Source: Fragilaria crotonensis
Taxonomy: Eukaryota; Bacillariophyta; Fragilariophyceae; Fragilariales; Fragilariaceae
Direction of reading: 5' to 3'
Assembly: GCA_022925895.1 (NCBI GenBank)
Contig: JAKSYS010000048.1
Coordinates: 62,001-126,000, forward strand
Length of the DNA: 64,000 bases
Shown here: positions 63,633-64,000 of the stretch, one piece after another
Position numbering within the stretch: position 1 is the stretch's first letter
How the letters are laid out: every line of letters starts with the position of its first letter
Made by a program: the position numbers and the translations under genes
The notes under the pieces: generated by a model
Told to the model about the DNA's origin: nothing
Database searches by the model: none
Seen by the model: only the letters and a program-made list of their open reading frames with translations

Positions 63633-64000
63633 AATTGGAACAACGACGTAGGCGACGATGGTGTTATTAGATAGTGCGTTTGTGTATTTGAGAGTGTAGG
63701 TGTTGGTGGTCTTTCGGTGGAGCGCCTTACATATTGTTCGCGGAGTTGCGCGTAGTATGTACTACAGTAGCATTCTCAGTGGAAGGACCATGTCAGCGGA
63801 GCACATTTCCGATTTTGTTCTCGTCGTTCACCACCACACCACGAACCACATTACTAACGTTGTTAGTACGAAAGACTATGGCGATTAACTCCTGTAGGAT
63901 ACGATCAATTGGCATCCACCACTTTGGTAGGCGACGAAAAACAAGCTCCGGTGGTGGAGAAACACAATTATTGTCTCGCTTGTTCGCACTCCCAGAAATG
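63633..64000. other. Window end, no gene recognised
   Basis: 368 bp of non-coding sequence downstream of the PHO88-ankyrin gene; nothing recognised. Confidence 0.4.

Noticed and set aside
1-64000. tRNA, rRNA, CRISPR arrays and bacterial-type operons
   Set aside because: No cloverleaf or rRNA-like block was recognised by eye, no spaced direct repeats were found, and the genes carry spliceosomal introns. A covariance-model search would be needed to exclude tRNA genes fully.

Overview
The window looks like nuclear DNA of a stramenopile alga, most likely a diatom. The evidence is short GT-AG introns (about 66-160 nt, one of 414 nt), many secreted or single-pass membrane proteins without known domains, two Ty1/copia-type LTR retrotransposons of the kind common in diatoms, and PIF/Harbinger and hAT-like DNA transposons between compact single-copy genes. 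The species cannot be named from the sequence. Where I call a splice site, it is because it keeps the frame across a GT-AG pair.

Layout. 1-4.3 kb: transposon graveyard (a 3' reverse transcriptase fragment running off the left edge, then a decayed Harbinger element). 4.6-17.6 kb: genes: a mitochondrial-type one-TM protein, an ARMT1/DUF89 protein, two tandem paralogous Cys-rich type I membrane proteins, an endonuclease/exonuclease/phosphatase-fold enzyme, a small A20 zinc-finger protein and an SGNH hydrolase-like protein broken at a G tract. 17.6-20 kb: gene-poor. 20-30.9 kb: a large secreted/membrane protein gene with an EF-hand and four repeated Cys-containing modules, split by a young copia element with identical 389-bp LTRs and a 5-bp target duplication. 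31.3-41.3 kb: patatin-like lipase, glycosyltransferase, ALMT/FUSC-type anion channel-like protein (two homopolymer frameshifts), CDC123, an FMN-dependent 2-hydroxyacid oxidase/dehydrogenase and a small prefoldin-like protein. 41.5-48.1 kb: a second, unrelated copia element on the minus strand with identical 150-bp LTRs. 48.1-57.8 kb: decayed repeats, a 321-bp hAT-type MITE with an 8-bp target duplication, and a 4.1-kb Harbinger element with TIRs, transposase and convergent second ORF. 57.9-64 kb: alanine aminotransferase, a divergent FAD-dependent oxidoreductase, and a PHO88/SND3-ankyrin fusion protein.

How things fit together. The most striking pattern is shared by the two unrelated copia elements. 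In both, gag and pol lie in one frame separated by one TGA followed by C, which suggests stop-codon readthrough as the expression strategy. Just inside the 5' LTR, both also have a sequence complementary to a tRNA anticodon arm rather than to a tRNA 3' end, which suggests half-tRNA priming as in Drosophila copia. Several host genes are interrupted at mononucleotide runs. Consensus errors and real pseudogenes cannot be told apart from the sequence alone.
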